From the IMG/VR virus record IMGVR_UViG_3300003690_000060, positions 1 through 28,688 of that record: DNA of 28,688 nucleotides; one strand, 5' to 3'. This document shows, piece after piece, positions 1-7,807 of the stretch. The position numbers were made by a program, and so were the translations under genes. This DNA is from a virus. The notes under the pieces were generated by a model. That model did no database searches. It was not told the origin of the DNA and saw nothing but the letters and a program-made list of their open reading frames with translations. Each line of letters opens with the position of its first letter. The stretch's first letter is position 1.

Positions 1-496
1 CTTTCATGATTTTAATAATCTTTTGTGTATAATACACGTCTTCTGCATAAATTGCAAGTGTTTTTACTAAAACGTCTGAATTTAGTTGATTTCCTACCAC
101 CTGTTTATCACGCTCCTCTCTAAAATTTTTATAGTGATGACTTTCATTTAATAAATCAATATAGTAGGATATGGATTCGCATTTGGTTTCAAAGATCCTA
201 AGCCCCCAGCTCACATTAGGTTTATTAATGGGCTTTATTTGGTCATCAGCTGGATCAAATGTTCGAATCCCCATTAAATTGTTGCCTTCAATGGCGAATC
301 GTGACTTCCCCCATTTTGATTCATGAATGGCTTGAGAAATAATTATCTCTAGTGGAACTCTTTCAAATTCGTTACTGAGAGAATTAAGGTGCAATGAACA
401 TTGGGTGACATCTTCTATAAATTCTCTATTATTAGTATAGTCCATAACCGGATTAAAGCTCCCACAAATAATTAATGTAGCACATAACCAACTCAT
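1..496 (-). CDS. Glucosaminidase (GH73/Bax-like) peptidoglycan hydrolase, C-terminus cut by window edge
   Basis: An open frame of 165 codons starts at ATG 496-494 and runs off the left edge, so the C-terminus is missing. It shares one base with the polymerase stop (TAATG), which suggests coupled translation as the last visible gene of the operon. Residues 53-80 carry the GH73/Bax-type core: SQAIHES with candidate catalytic Glu59, then WGKSRFA and NNLMGIRTF. A later SYYIDLLN...YKNFREER segment also resembles Bax-like proteins. The family cleaves N-acetylglucosaminyl bonds in peptidoglycan. The first 13 residues are hydrophobic and end in Cys-Gly-Ser, so they could be a short signal or lipoprotein-like sequence, but the lipobox is poor. 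Likely role: lysis or local wall opening. This is a second wall hydrolase besides the GH24 lysozyme near 12 kb. The family call is fairly secure; the cellular role is inferred. Confidence 0.75.
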   Translation of the reverse strand, partial: MSWLCATLIICGSFNPVMDYTNNREFIEDVTQCSLHLNSLSNEFERVPLEIIISQAIHESKWGKSRFAIEGNNLMGIRTFDPADDQIKPINKPNVSWGLRIFETKCESISYYIDLLNESHHYKNFREERDKQVVGNQLNSDVLVKTLAIYAEDVYYTQKIIKIMK

Positions 497-2346
497 TATC
501 CACCCCATGTTTCATTAACTTCAATATCTACTTTGGATGGAACTTCTAGTTCCACGCAATTCTCCATAATTTCCTTAACTTTATCTGCCTCTTTTTCATT
601 TTTAACAGAACAATCCAATTCATCATGAACTTGTATTAGAGGAATAATTCCTAATTGTTCGTGCACATCCACCATGGCTTTCTTAGTTTGGTCAGCAGCT
701 GATCCTTGGATAAGTCGATTAAGGGCCTTATAAGTATGGGCTCTCTTGATTGCCATTCCATATTCGGTCTGGGCTTGATTGAGTGGCAATGCCTTGTGAA
801 CTCCCCACGATGTAGGCTCCCATAGATCAAATCTACATTTTCTTCCCATCAAAGTTCTAATAACTCCTTTGTTATTAGCACGATTCATCACAACTTCCAA
901 CATACCTTTCATAAATGGCACTTTTGCATGGAAATCCTGTAACATTAACTTAGCTTCCTGGGGTTCCATGTCTAGTTCCCTAGCTAATTTATGATATCCC
1001 ATACCATACATTACCCCAAGTCCTATTGTTTTAGCTAGACTTCTTTCCACCCCTGCCATTTCAGCAGTTTGCTTATGAAAGTCTAAGTCTTTTTGTTGAT
1101 ACGCTTCTTGAACTTCTTTAGAACCCGGTTGGTCCACGAGCCTCGCGAAATGGGTGAGGAGCCGTGGTTCTTGCTGTGAGTAGTCCGCTTTAAGCCAGTA
1201 TTCTCCACTCTCCGGGATGAAAAGTTTCCTGATGTCCTTCGCGAATTGACCCCGGTTTGGAATCTGCTGTAAATTAGGATGATTATAACTAAAGCGACCA
1301 GTGATAGTACCTCCACTGTCAGACCTAATTTGGTTAATGTGAGCATGTATTCTTCCTGTGTTATGATGATTAAGTAGACCTCCTAGAAAAGTTCCTCGCA
1401 ACTTATTCAATTCCCTCGCCTGCATAAGTAATCTAGGCAACTCATGGGGGTGATCCGTCAAGAACATCTTAGTGAAGGATGGTGCGTCTGTCTTCTGTGT
1501 TCTCTCGTATGGAAGATTCAATGCATCAAATGCTTGAGCAATGGAGGCAGCAGCCCATATCTCCACTTTTAATCCTGTAAGGTCCTTTATCCTTTTGAGT
1601 AGTTTCTTTTCCTTGTTTCTGAACTTTTCATTGAGACGTATGCATCCATCCACGTTGAAACGAACTCCTGTCTTAGTCATTCTAAAAATAACATTGATTA
1701 AGCGGCACTCCATGTCGTATACTGTTTGTAAATTATCCTTGGTGATTTCCCATGACAATTTTTCATGAAGCTTTAATGTTAATCTCGCATCTTTTTCAGC
1801 ATATTCCCCGACAAATTGTGCCGGCAATTTGTACATTTCATTCTTCGGGTCTACCCCAAATGCATCTGCTGCTTCACGTAATTTTATTTCATTTTTTCGT
1901 TCCCCTAGGTATTCAGATGAGATACTATTTAAGGTATACGAAAACCTATTTTCATTAATGAGAGCCATTGCGACCATGGTGTCATGCACTCTGCCATTGA
2001 CTTCTATTCCTAGTGTTGATAGCCATCCAATGTCATACTGCGCGTTATGAAACACTTTATCAATTGAACCGTCTTCACATATGGACTTAATATATTTAAG
2101 TACTTGTTTTCTGTCCATATTCCCCCCACCTTCGTGCGCTATGGGATAATACCCTGTAAATCCGTTGGAGGAGACTGCAATACCAATCACCTGTCCTCTC
2201 TTGGTGGGCCATCCTGGCCCTTCCTTTATCAGTTCCGGGTCGCATGTCTCCAGATCAATAGAAACCTTGTTATGTGTGCTCAGATCTGGAAAGGTTGTTG
2301 GAGCTACCCACTCTGAATTAACTTCCTTGAACATATCTCTCATCAT
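496..2346 (-). CDS. Family A DNA polymerase with 3'-5' exonuclease
   Basis: Replicative DNA polymerase of the PolA/T7 gp5 family, 616 residues, without a 5'-nuclease domain. The N-terminal proofreading exonuclease has Exo I (Asp31, Glu33 in DLE), Exo II (Asn101, Asp105 in HNAQYD) and Exo III (Tyr182, Asp186 in YAEKD). The polymerase half has motif A (DYSQQE, Asp388), motif B (RSLAKTIGLGVMYG, residues 435-448) and motif C (HDE, residues 574-576). Lys439 and Tyr447 match E. coli Pol I Lys758 and Tyr766. The residue at the Phe762 position is Leu443, the Leu762 class reported as common in marine viral PolA. The start overlaps the preceding DUF3310 gene by 4 nt (ATGA); the second codon is also ATG. 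It lies in one operon with the primase, helicase and ssDNA-binding protein. All catalytic residues are intact, so it should be active. Confidence 0.97.
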   Translation of the reverse strand: MMRDMFKEVNSEWVAPTTFPDLSTHNKVSIDLETCDPELIKEGPGWPTKRGQVIGIAVSSNGFTGYYPIAHEGGGNMDRKQVLKYIKSICEDGSIDKVFHNAQYDIGWLSTLGIEVNGRVHDTMVAMALINENRFSYTLNSISSEYLGERKNEIKLREAADAFGVDPKNEMYKLPAQFVGEYAEKDARLTLKLHEKLSWEITKDNLQTVYDMECRLINVIFRMTKTGVRFNVDGCIRLNEKFRNKEKKLLKRIKDLTGLKVEIWAAASIAQAFDALNLPYERTQKTDAPSFTKMFLTDHPHELPRLLMQARELNKLRGTFLGGLLNHHNTGRIHAHINQIRSDSGGTITGRFSYNHPNLQQIPNRGQFAKDIRKLFIPESGEYWLKADYSQQEPRLLTHFARLVDQPGSKEVQEAYQQKDLDFHKQTAEMAGVERSLAKTIGLGVMYGMGYHKLARELDMEPQEAKLMLQDFHAKVPFMKGMLEVVMNRANNKGVIRTLMGRKCRFDLWEPTSWGVHKALPLNQAQTEYGMAIKRAHTYKALNRLIQGSAADQTKKAMVDVHEQLGIIPLIQVHDELDCSVKNEKEADKVKEIMENCVELEVPSKVDIEVNETWGG

Positions 2347-2621
2347 TTATTATTCTCCTGGTTTAATTGTTTAATGTGCTCCCACGTTTCTTTTCCTCTT
2401 CTTGTCCCTTCGTCATCTGGGTATAGGTCCTCAAGAAGAAGTTCAGCATAGTGGATAACTTTCTCCACGTCCTGTCTTCCCCCCTTCATGCTATGCCTGG
2501 TTATATACTTGACAATGTTTCCTTCATACCATCCAAGTTTATTCTTGACGATATAATGACTGGGTTGAATTTCCATTCTTTTATAATGATCTCCTCCTAT
2601 TTGTTTCTTATGTGCACTCAT
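2343..2621 (-). CDS. DUF3310-family small phage protein
   Basis: A 92-residue protein with the DUF3310 pattern: GGDHYKRMEIQPSHYI near the N-terminus, then GNIVKYITRH, GGRQDVEKVIHYAELLLE and a charged tail. DUF3310 proteins are common in tailed phages and often sit among nucleotide-metabolism or replication genes. A relation to the T7 gp1.7 nucleotide kinase has been suggested for similar proteins, but no kinase motif can be seen here. The ATG overlaps the helicase stop by 4 nt, and its own stop overlaps the polymerase ATG by 4 nt, so it is almost certainly translated with both. The biochemical function is unknown. Confidence 0.8.
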   Translation of the reverse strand: MSAHKKQIGGDHYKRMEIQPSHYIVKNKLGWYEGNIVKYITRHSMKGGRQDVEKVIHYAELLLEDLYPDDEGTRRGKETWEHIKQLNQENNK

Positions 2622-4129
2622 AGTACAAACCCTCCATCTCTCTGGGGCTGAACAATGTGTAAACTTTCCTTGGTTCTCGTCAATCCTACATAAAATACAC
2701 GTGACTCATCATCAGGGTCATATTCCATATTTTCTCTCGCCTTCCTTGAAAGATCCGTCAAGAGCATTACATTCTGAGCCTCTCCTCCCTTTGCACCGTG
2801 TATGGTGCTTAGGCTTATTAATGGTTTATCAAATGAGTCTGTTCCCTGTCTGTTCTCAATGGCTCTTAGATATTCCTTATCCTTGGATCCTACCTTATCA
2901 AAAGCCACATCCCACGGTCGTCCTGAAACCAGCAATCCATGGTGCATTACAAGTGATTCTATACTATATTTATTTTTGTCATCAGCAGTCCTTAATTGCT
3001 TATGACCGTGCTCAACTCCTATTTTAGTGGACATATAAGAATAGATATCTTTAATAGACTGAACCTCCAACTCCTCTCCTTTTTCCAGCATATTCCAGGA
3101 TTTAACTGCATCCATTAACTTTTGGGAAATGGGGAGTCTATTATTTCGTTGGTACAAGAGTCCTTGGTTCCTGATGTCACGTTCCACTTCATCCAGCAAG
3201 TAGTTGGTGCGACCCATAATGAGCCATTCTCCTTTTCTGATATCAACCCCTTCTGGATATGCGTGGTATTTAACTTCCCCCATGTAATCTCTTCCTTGCC
3301 ATTCTTTTGCTCTACGATGGCGCACCCTTCCTATGATGCTATTGGCCAGTTTATGAACCACTCGTGGACATCTGTATGATTTTTTTAATATATCAACATT
3401 CGTTGCTGGCATTGTAATGAAATGCTCTACGTCTGCACCAGCCCACCGGAAAATAGCTTGATCATCATCTCCACTGATATATACTGTATGTGATTTTTTC
3501 CATGCACGTTTGGCCACTTCCCATTGCAATTTACTTAAATCCTGTGCTTCATCTATGAATACCACTTCCAATTTTGGAATTGGGCCTGAAGCCAGAAACA
3601 ATTGAAGCATATCAGTAAAGTCAAATACTTCTCTCTTGTGTTTATACTCCTCCAATGAAAGGCTTGCTCTCAATAAGGCGTGCCATGACACATCCAAATT
3701 ATATTCATTATAGTATTTGTCCAGCTCCATGTTCTTCATTCTGGCCAAATTGATTTCATTTATCAGCCTGTTGTCGGTGGTAATGGCTCCTCCGAAGTCT
3801 TCCCCTTCAGTCACTGCGCCTAAATCCATTCCATAGTTCAATGAAAATTCTTTATAATTACTTCTTGACATTACTTCGGAAGTGGTCATTCCCAATTGAT
3901 TAAAAGCAAATGAATGTAAAGTCCTAAAGTAGGGCAGTTGCTTATCCTCTAACTTAAATTTTATCTTGGCTCTTTCCTTGGCTTCATTGGCAGCTTTTTT
4001 AGTGAAAGCAAAAAATCCAATGCGGTCAGGAGGCGTTCCTCGAGATAGCTCCTTTTCCACAAGTTTTAAAAGATTATGTGTTTTTCCTGTGCCAGGAGGT
4101 CCTAGTATTATATTAATTTTTTGTGGCAT
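2618..4129 (-). CDS. SF1 DNA helicase, UvrD/Rep-like
   Basis: ATP-driven DNA helicase of superfamily 1, 503 residues. Visible motifs: Walker A GPPGTGKT (10-17), Ia-like FFAFTKKAANEA (39-50), LHSFAFNQLG (71-80), Walker B/motif II IDEAQD (192-197), motif III SGDDDQAIFRWAG (219-231), motif IV KSYRCP (Arg253), motif V STIHGAKGGEAQNV (about 441-454) and motif VI VGLTRTKESL (Arg485). It is shorter than UvrD (about 720 aa) and closer in size to compact phage helicases. It starts inside the end of the HNH gene (17 nt overlap) and overlaps DUF3310 by 4 nt. No DnaB/T7 gp4-type helicase is visible in the window, so this may be the fork helicase, although it could instead serve in repair or recombination. 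Confidence 0.93.
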   Translation of the reverse strand: MPQKINIILGPPGTGKTHNLLKLVEKELSRGTPPDRIGFFAFTKKAANEAKERAKIKFKLEDKQLPYFRTLHSFAFNQLGMTTSEVMSRSNYKEFSLNYGMDLGAVTEGEDFGGAITTDNRLINEINLARMKNMELDKYYNEYNLDVSWHALLRASLSLEEYKHKREVFDFTDMLQLFLASGPIPKLEVVFIDEAQDLSKLQWEVAKRAWKKSHTVYISGDDDQAIFRWAGADVEHFITMPATNVDILKKSYRCPRVVHKLANSIIGRVRHRRAKEWQGRDYMGEVKYHAYPEGVDIRKGEWLIMGRTNYLLDEVERDIRNQGLLYQRNNRLPISQKLMDAVKSWNMLEKGEELEVQSIKDIYSYMSTKIGVEHGHKQLRTADDKNKYSIESLVMHHGLLVSGRPWDVAFDKVGSKDKEYLRAIENRQGTDSFDKPLISLSTIHGAKGGEAQNVMLLTDLSRKARENMEYDPDDESRVFYVGLTRTKESLHIVQPQRDGGFVL

Positions 4130-4565
4130 TTCCCATTCCGTGGTGTTCTATTCTATGACAATTAGAGCATAGGACAATACATTTCTTCCATTCTTTTTTT
4201 ATTTTTTTTAGTTGTGTGTAACTAGTTCTAAACCAGTGGGATACATTTTTAGTTTTTTTATTAACATGATGAAAATCTAACGCGAATGGACTTTTATTAT
4301 ATCCGCACTTCTGGCATCCTCGAGATGATTTTTCATTATTAACAATTTCTTGTATCATATTATAGAGAAATTTTTTACGCTCCTTATTATACTCTTTCCT
4401 CCATTTTTCATATGATTCGGTGGTTCTCCATATTTCCTTGCAGAATCCTGTTTTCTTTCTAAGAACACTTGTTTGATAGCCATCAAAAATCATACCATCT
4501 TCTCTAATAAATCCGCCATGAAATAATTTTCCTGTGGTAGGGTTTAGTCTTTTAGAATGGGACAT
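4113..4565 (-). CDS. HNH endonuclease with zinc-binding Cys pairs
   Basis: A 150-residue HNH nuclease. The C-terminal half carries CQKC (Cys84, Cys87), the core DFHHVN (97-102) and CSNCHRIEH (133-141), giving two CxxC pairs for zinc around a beta-beta-alpha metal site. The N-terminal half has the NPTTGKLFHGGFIREDG pattern seen in free-standing phage HNH proteins. It overlaps the AEP primase by 14 nt upstream and the helicase by 17 nt downstream, so it is wedged between two replication genes without breaking either. It may be a homing-type selfish nuclease or a DNA-processing enzyme recruited by the phage. The target site cannot be predicted. It is Lys- and Asn-rich and its DNA is visibly AT-rich. 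Confidence 0.88.
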   Translation of the reverse strand: MSHSKRLNPTTGKLFHGGFIREDGMIFDGYQTSVLRKKTGFCKEIWRTTESYEKWRKEYNKERKKFLYNMIQEIVNNEKSSRGCQKCGYNKSPFALDFHHVNKKTKNVSHWFRTSYTQLKKIKKEWKKCIVLCSNCHRIEHHGMGNATKN

Positions 4566-6042
4566 TGTCCATCTCCTTTATGTCAAAGTCAGAATCCTGT
4601 TGCTGGTATGCAGGAATACACCATGTATTCACTCCTCTACCTTTAATCTTAAAAAAATGAGATTTCCCACCCAACGACCTAAGGCGAGTAACTATCTGAC
4701 CGGTATGATAATGTGTAAATTTATTTCTAGTTAAATAGTCCTGTAGATCCTTTAGTCTGAAATAAGTTTTTCCCTCTTCCGTCCAAGGCTTGTGTAATAT
4801 TAATTCATCACGATTCATGGCCTGGGCACGATCAGTACAAAACTCCTGGAGAAAAGCCTCAAACTGACCAGCCACAGACCCATCACTCGACACCTCAATT
4901 TCAATTGCGTTGTCCATTAAGGATTGGATTATCTCCTGCCATAGTGACTCTTTCATCTTAGGAGGCATCTTCCTCAATACATCCATACATTTCCTTTGAA
5001 ATTTCTGTTGTACTTGAATCTCCTCCGTGGATAATTCTAAACGGTAATCATTAACGTCCAGGAACCATACACGTGGATCGGATAATTGAACTGTTAACGC
5101 ACCAAATTCTGTTATTGCACCGCCATTACCAATTCCATACTTACGTGTTCTACATACTTTAGCATTGCAATAAGAATTTATTGGTGGTTCCTTACATCTA
5201 TAATTATAATCTTTTTTCTCCAGTTGTTTTTGAATTAGTACCACTTCCTGTGCTGATAGAGGTGGATTCATAAAACTCTGATTATGATTTTCCAGTAAAG
5301 ACTTCCAGTTATCAGGGTCAAATTTACGGAGGTACACTCCTATGTTAAAGAGACCATTATTTCTGGTTCCTTCAGGAAATCCTTGTGAACACAGTGCTTG
5401 AAGGCAAGGTGGTCCGTCAGCTATTACTTTATTATCTACAGGAATTCCGATCTTCTCTATGTCAGTAACTACATATTTATTATATAGACTTATGAACTCA
5501 TTCAAGGTGGCAGCAGTGCCATCATCTTTGTATGCATATCTTGTTGTTTTATTATGATTATAATATGGTAGATTTAAAAAATTACCCAAGTCGCCTTTCT
5601 CTATGAGTATGCTTGATTGTTTTGGAAATACTTCCACCGAGGAATGTCCTAGACTAGACGAAATCTCTCTTAACTTATGACGAATTAATTTTGCTGAAAC
5701 AGGTTGTTTTAAGAATATAAATACATGTAATCCCCCACTCTTTGATCTACAAGGAACAAGGGGAAGCTGAAGTTTTCTTATATTATGAATTATTTTTTTG
5801 TAATTAATAGGATAAGTATCAATATCAATACAGCCCCACTTGGCAGTATTGTCAGCCCTAATAGGAATGATCCCCAAAGAAGGGCCTTCCCCATCAAGGT
5901 GCGCCTTCCATAATTCTTCTGTAATAAGTTTTTTGACAATGTATGATTTACCCTCCTGCTTACCATCAGCACGTTTCCCTTCGGATCTATGCTGACCATA
6001 AGCTATATCTAAACCTTCAAATATCAATTTGAACTCTTCCAC
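4552..6042 (-). CDS. Archaeo-eukaryotic (AEP/TOTE-type) primase with winged-helix-like C-terminus
   Basis: Primase of the archaeo-eukaryotic superfamily, 496 residues. The N-terminal catalytic domain has the DxD motif in WGCIDID (Asp73, Asp75), the SGGLHVFIF motif with His106, and VEVFPKQ (Glu137 the likely third metal ligand), matching primase domains of TOTE conflict systems and related phage proteins. The middle part has GTRNNGLFNIGVYLRK (225-240) and Cys213, Cys283, Cys292 and Cys297, a possible zinc or Fe-S cluster. The C-terminal third resembles a winged helix. The last residues, EMDNVPF, resemble an SSB acidic tail. GTG was chosen as start because GGAGG lies about 6 nt upstream. It presumably makes primers for the family A polymerase encoded downstream. 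No TOPRIM/DnaG primase is seen in the window. The fold is secure; the partners are inferred. Confidence 0.88.
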   Translation of the reverse strand: MEEFKLIFEGLDIAYGQHRSEGKRADGKQEGKSYIVKKLITEELWKAHLDGEGPSLGIIPIRADNTAKWGCIDIDTYPINYKKIIHNIRKLQLPLVPCRSKSGGLHVFIFLKQPVSAKLIRHKLREISSSLGHSSVEVFPKQSSILIEKGDLGNFLNLPYYNHNKTTRYAYKDDGTAATLNEFISLYNKYVVTDIEKIGIPVDNKVIADGPPCLQALCSQGFPEGTRNNGLFNIGVYLRKFDPDNWKSLLENHNQSFMNPPLSAQEVVLIQKQLEKKDYNYRCKEPPINSYCNAKVCRTRKYGIGNGGAITEFGALTVQLSDPRVWFLDVNDYRLELSTEEIQVQQKFQRKCMDVLRKMPPKMKESLWQEIIQSLMDNAIEIEVSSDGSVAGQFEAFLQEFCTDRAQAMNRDELILHKPWTEEGKTYFRLKDLQDYLTRNKFTHYHTGQIVTRLRSLGGKSHFFKIKGRGVNTWCIPAYQQQDSDFDIKEMDNVPF

Positions 6043-6068
6043 TAAACCTCCAGTTTATGAAAACTAAC

Positions 6069-6875
6069 CTAAAACGGTATGTCTTCGTTACTTTCTTTTG
6101 AGTTAGTTTGTGGAGCCTCTTTCACAGGCTCCCCCTCAATTAAAGGTTTAGCTTCTACTTCTCCTCTAGAGACGGTAATTGAAAATGATTTAGATTCGTT
6201 ATATATATCTACATCTTCCACTTGTCCAACTTTTTCCACTTGGTAACCAAACCAACTGCCACGATCATTAGACTCACTAACTGTAGTGAGTTTATAAATC
6301 ATTGCATAAGTTGGAGGTGTGAAACTTCCAGATGGGCCTTTGACCTTCTGTGAAAGCATCAAGCTATTCCATCTTCTACTCTTTTTTAATTGAGTAGATG
6401 TCATGCTAATAACTGCTTGAGACCAATTACCATCAGATCCTTGAGCCATCACGTAGTGATAAGCTGTAGTTGCTACATAGTTACCACTTGGTAACACATC
6501 TTTAAATGTTAATTGATCACGCTTAGTTTGGGACAAGATCCCACTGTCAGCGCTGTGAGACGCCACGAATCCTCCACCTTGTTCACGAGGTTTCCATTCC
6601 ACGTAGCGTAGTTGGTAAAGTACAGGAATCACGTTTAATGAATCACTAACTTCCTGGGTAACAGTATTATAAAACTGTCCCACTTTTGCTCCTTCAACAT
6701 ATTCCGCTTTGGACTGATTAAGTTGTGGGCTGTTGGATTGTAATATATTAATGTAAGGGATTGCAGTGTCTCTTGACAAGTCAAGATTGCCGAATCCACT
6801 TGCATCCTTGGAATCACTAGCAAGAATTGCTAGATCTACTTTTGCCGCTTTAGCGACTGTTTTAGTTTGTGCCAT
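6069..6875 (-). CDS. Putative phage ssDNA-binding protein with SSB-like C-terminal tail
   Basis: A 268-residue protein whose last residues are NEDIPF, nearly identical to the bacterial SSB tip (DDDIPF) that docks helicases, primases and repair enzymes. The tail follows a low-complexity, acidic Pro/Ser/Asn linker from about residue 240, as in SSB. The core (about 30-230) is rich in beta-prone stretches and aromatic residues. It has the phage-type AIPYINILQSNSPQ start and the WFGYQVEKVGQV segment seen in phage proteins next to replication genes. No clear OB-fold motif could be assigned by eye. ATG at 6875 is preceded by AAGGAG. It lies directly upstream of the primase in the operon. ssDNA binding is inferred from the tail, size and position. 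Confidence 0.65.
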   Translation of the reverse strand: MAQTKTVAKAAKVDLAILASDSKDASGFGNLDLSRDTAIPYINILQSNSPQLNQSKAEYVEGAKVGQFYNTVTQEVSDSLNVIPVLYQLRYVEWKPREQGGGFVASHSADSGILSQTKRDQLTFKDVLPSGNYVATTAYHYVMAQGSDGNWSQAVISMTSTQLKKSRRWNSLMLSQKVKGPSGSFTPPTYAMIYKLTTVSESNDRGSWFGYQVEKVGQVEDVDIYNESKSFSITVSRGEVEAKPLIEGEPVKEAPQTNSKESNEDIPF

Positions 6876-6889
6876 ATGGCCTTTCTCCT

Positions 6890-7438
6890 TTAATCTTTAA
6901 TCGTTGTTTTTTGTCCTACGTAAGCTCCCAACAAATCCATAGGTAATTTATTACCTGCTTCATGCTGCTCACGTATAAATGCGCGAAGGGTGGAAGGTTC
7001 AACCCATTCACGAGTGTCGGAATCATATCCTAATTCTGTTAATTTGGATACTAATCCATTAGCTTTGTGATCTTCATCCTTCCCAAAGCTGCAAGAGACT
7101 TGGTTCTTTATTAAATCACCAAATCCATTGTCTCTTAACCAAGCATAAGCTGCTCTTTTCTTTTCAGCTTTAACAGAAGCACCATAATAATTTGTAACTT
7201 TTAAGTGTCTTCCGTCTGCCAGTTTTAATTCTGATAAACCTACTTCTGCAAAAAGATTAGGTAAAACATTTTCTGATAAATGTCTTTTATAATCTTTTTT
7301 CTTTTTTAAATCATCTTCTATTAGCTGTATCTCTTTATCAGTGTCAGCAATATCGTTTGCTACTGCACCAATCTTACCCATGTTATCTTGGGATGTGGAG
7401 CCAGCATCTCGTTCCATTTGACTAATTAAACTATTCAT
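6890..7438 (-). CDS. Conserved phage protein with N-terminal coiled coil, function unknown
   Basis: 182 residues. The first ~55 residues form a likely coiled coil rich in Asp, Glu and Lys (DTDKEIQLIEDDLKKKKDYK). The rest is a compact mixed domain with LKLADGRHLKVTNYYGASVKAEKK and a WLRDNGFGDLIK motif. Proteins like this recur beside ssDNA-binding genes in marine phage genomes, but no enzymatic motif can be seen. It starts at ATG 7438, one base after the stop of the preceding small gene, and ends 14 nt before the ssDNA-binding ATG. By position it is a replication accessory or structural-maintenance protein; that is inference only. Confidence 0.6.
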   Translation of the reverse strand: MNSLISQMERDAGSTSQDNMGKIGAVANDIADTDKEIQLIEDDLKKKKDYKRHLSENVLPNLFAEVGLSELKLADGRHLKVTNYYGASVKAEKKRAAYAWLRDNGFGDLIKNQVSCSFGKDEDHKANGLVSKLTELGYDSDTREWVEPSTLRAFIREQHEAGNKLPMDLLGAYVGQKTTIKD

Positions 7439-7439
7439 T

Positions 7440-7745
7440 CTATCCTCTTAAATCTATTTCTATATCGTAATATTTTTTTTCATCTCGGTCCCACTTCAGG
7501 ACTTTGAACTTGCCATTATTATTTTTTGCTGCAATGGCACCAGCAACCGCTATTATAGCAGGATCTCCCATTAAAAGCAAGTAATCATTATCATTAAAAT
7601 CCTTTAATTCATGATTAATCTTATGGGACATGGGTCCTGCTGATAAAACTATCTGTCTATTGTCCGGAAGAACAACTTTTAAATCACCAAACTTCTCTGC
7701 CGATCTTATGTTTCTTCCCATTTCTTGTAAAACGTAGACTGTCAT
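7440..7745 (-). CDS. Small conserved phage protein, first gene of the leftward operon
   Basis: 101 residues, no recognisable domain. It contains LPDNRQIVLSAGPMSHK, a hydrophobic YLLLMGDPAIIAVAGAIAAKN stretch (about 55-75) and a Lys/Asp-rich C-terminus. The hydrophobic part is Ala/Gly-rich and may be a buried core rather than a membrane span. It is the first gene after the leftward promoter at 7794-7766; the predicted mRNA leader is only about 14 nt and has no clear Shine-Dalgarno. Being first in the operon and next to the divergent switch, it could be an early regulatory protein, but no DNA-binding motif is visible. Confidence 0.6.
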   Translation of the reverse strand: MTVYVLQEMGRNIRSAEKFGDLKVVLPDNRQIVLSAGPMSHKINHELKDFNDNDYLLLMGDPAIIAVAGAIAAKNNNGKFKVLKWDRDEKKYYDIEIDLRG

Positions 7746-7756
7746 ATTTTTATTTC

Positions 7757-7785
7757 TTGACTCGTATTATATACTATGCTATAAT
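7757..7785 (+). promoter_or_regulatory. Rightward sigma70-type promoter for the SNF2-like helicase
   Basis: TTGACT (7757-7762), 17-nt spacer, TATAAT (7780-7785): 11 of 12 consensus positions with ideal spacing. The expected transcription start is about 7792, 16 nt before ATG 7808. The -10 box overlaps the alternative ATG at 7784, which therefore cannot be the main start. It interlocks with the leftward promoter on the other strand. Confidence 0.85.
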
Positions 7786-7794
7786 GTTTGTCAA
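7766..7794 (-). promoter_or_regulatory. Leftward consensus sigma70-type promoter for the replication operon
   Basis: On the minus strand TTGACA (7794-7789), 17-nt spacer, TATAAT (7771-7766): all 12 consensus bases with ideal spacing. The expected start is about 7759, 14 nt before ATG 7745. Its -10 box lies in the spacer of the rightward promoter and vice versa, so polymerase should not be able to occupy both at once. Confidence 0.88.
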
Positions 7795-7807
7795 GTTAGA
7801 ATTTAGA

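Noticed and set aside
460-496. Lipoprotein signal on the glucosaminidase
   Set aside because: Only a short hydrophobic start with LIIC-GS is seen; it lacks basic N-terminal residues and a good lipobox, so it is noted but not claimed.
7757-7807. Longer SNF2 start (TTG 7757 or ATG 7784)
   Set aside because: Both lie within the -35 or -10 box of the gene's own promoter, so they would not be on the message.
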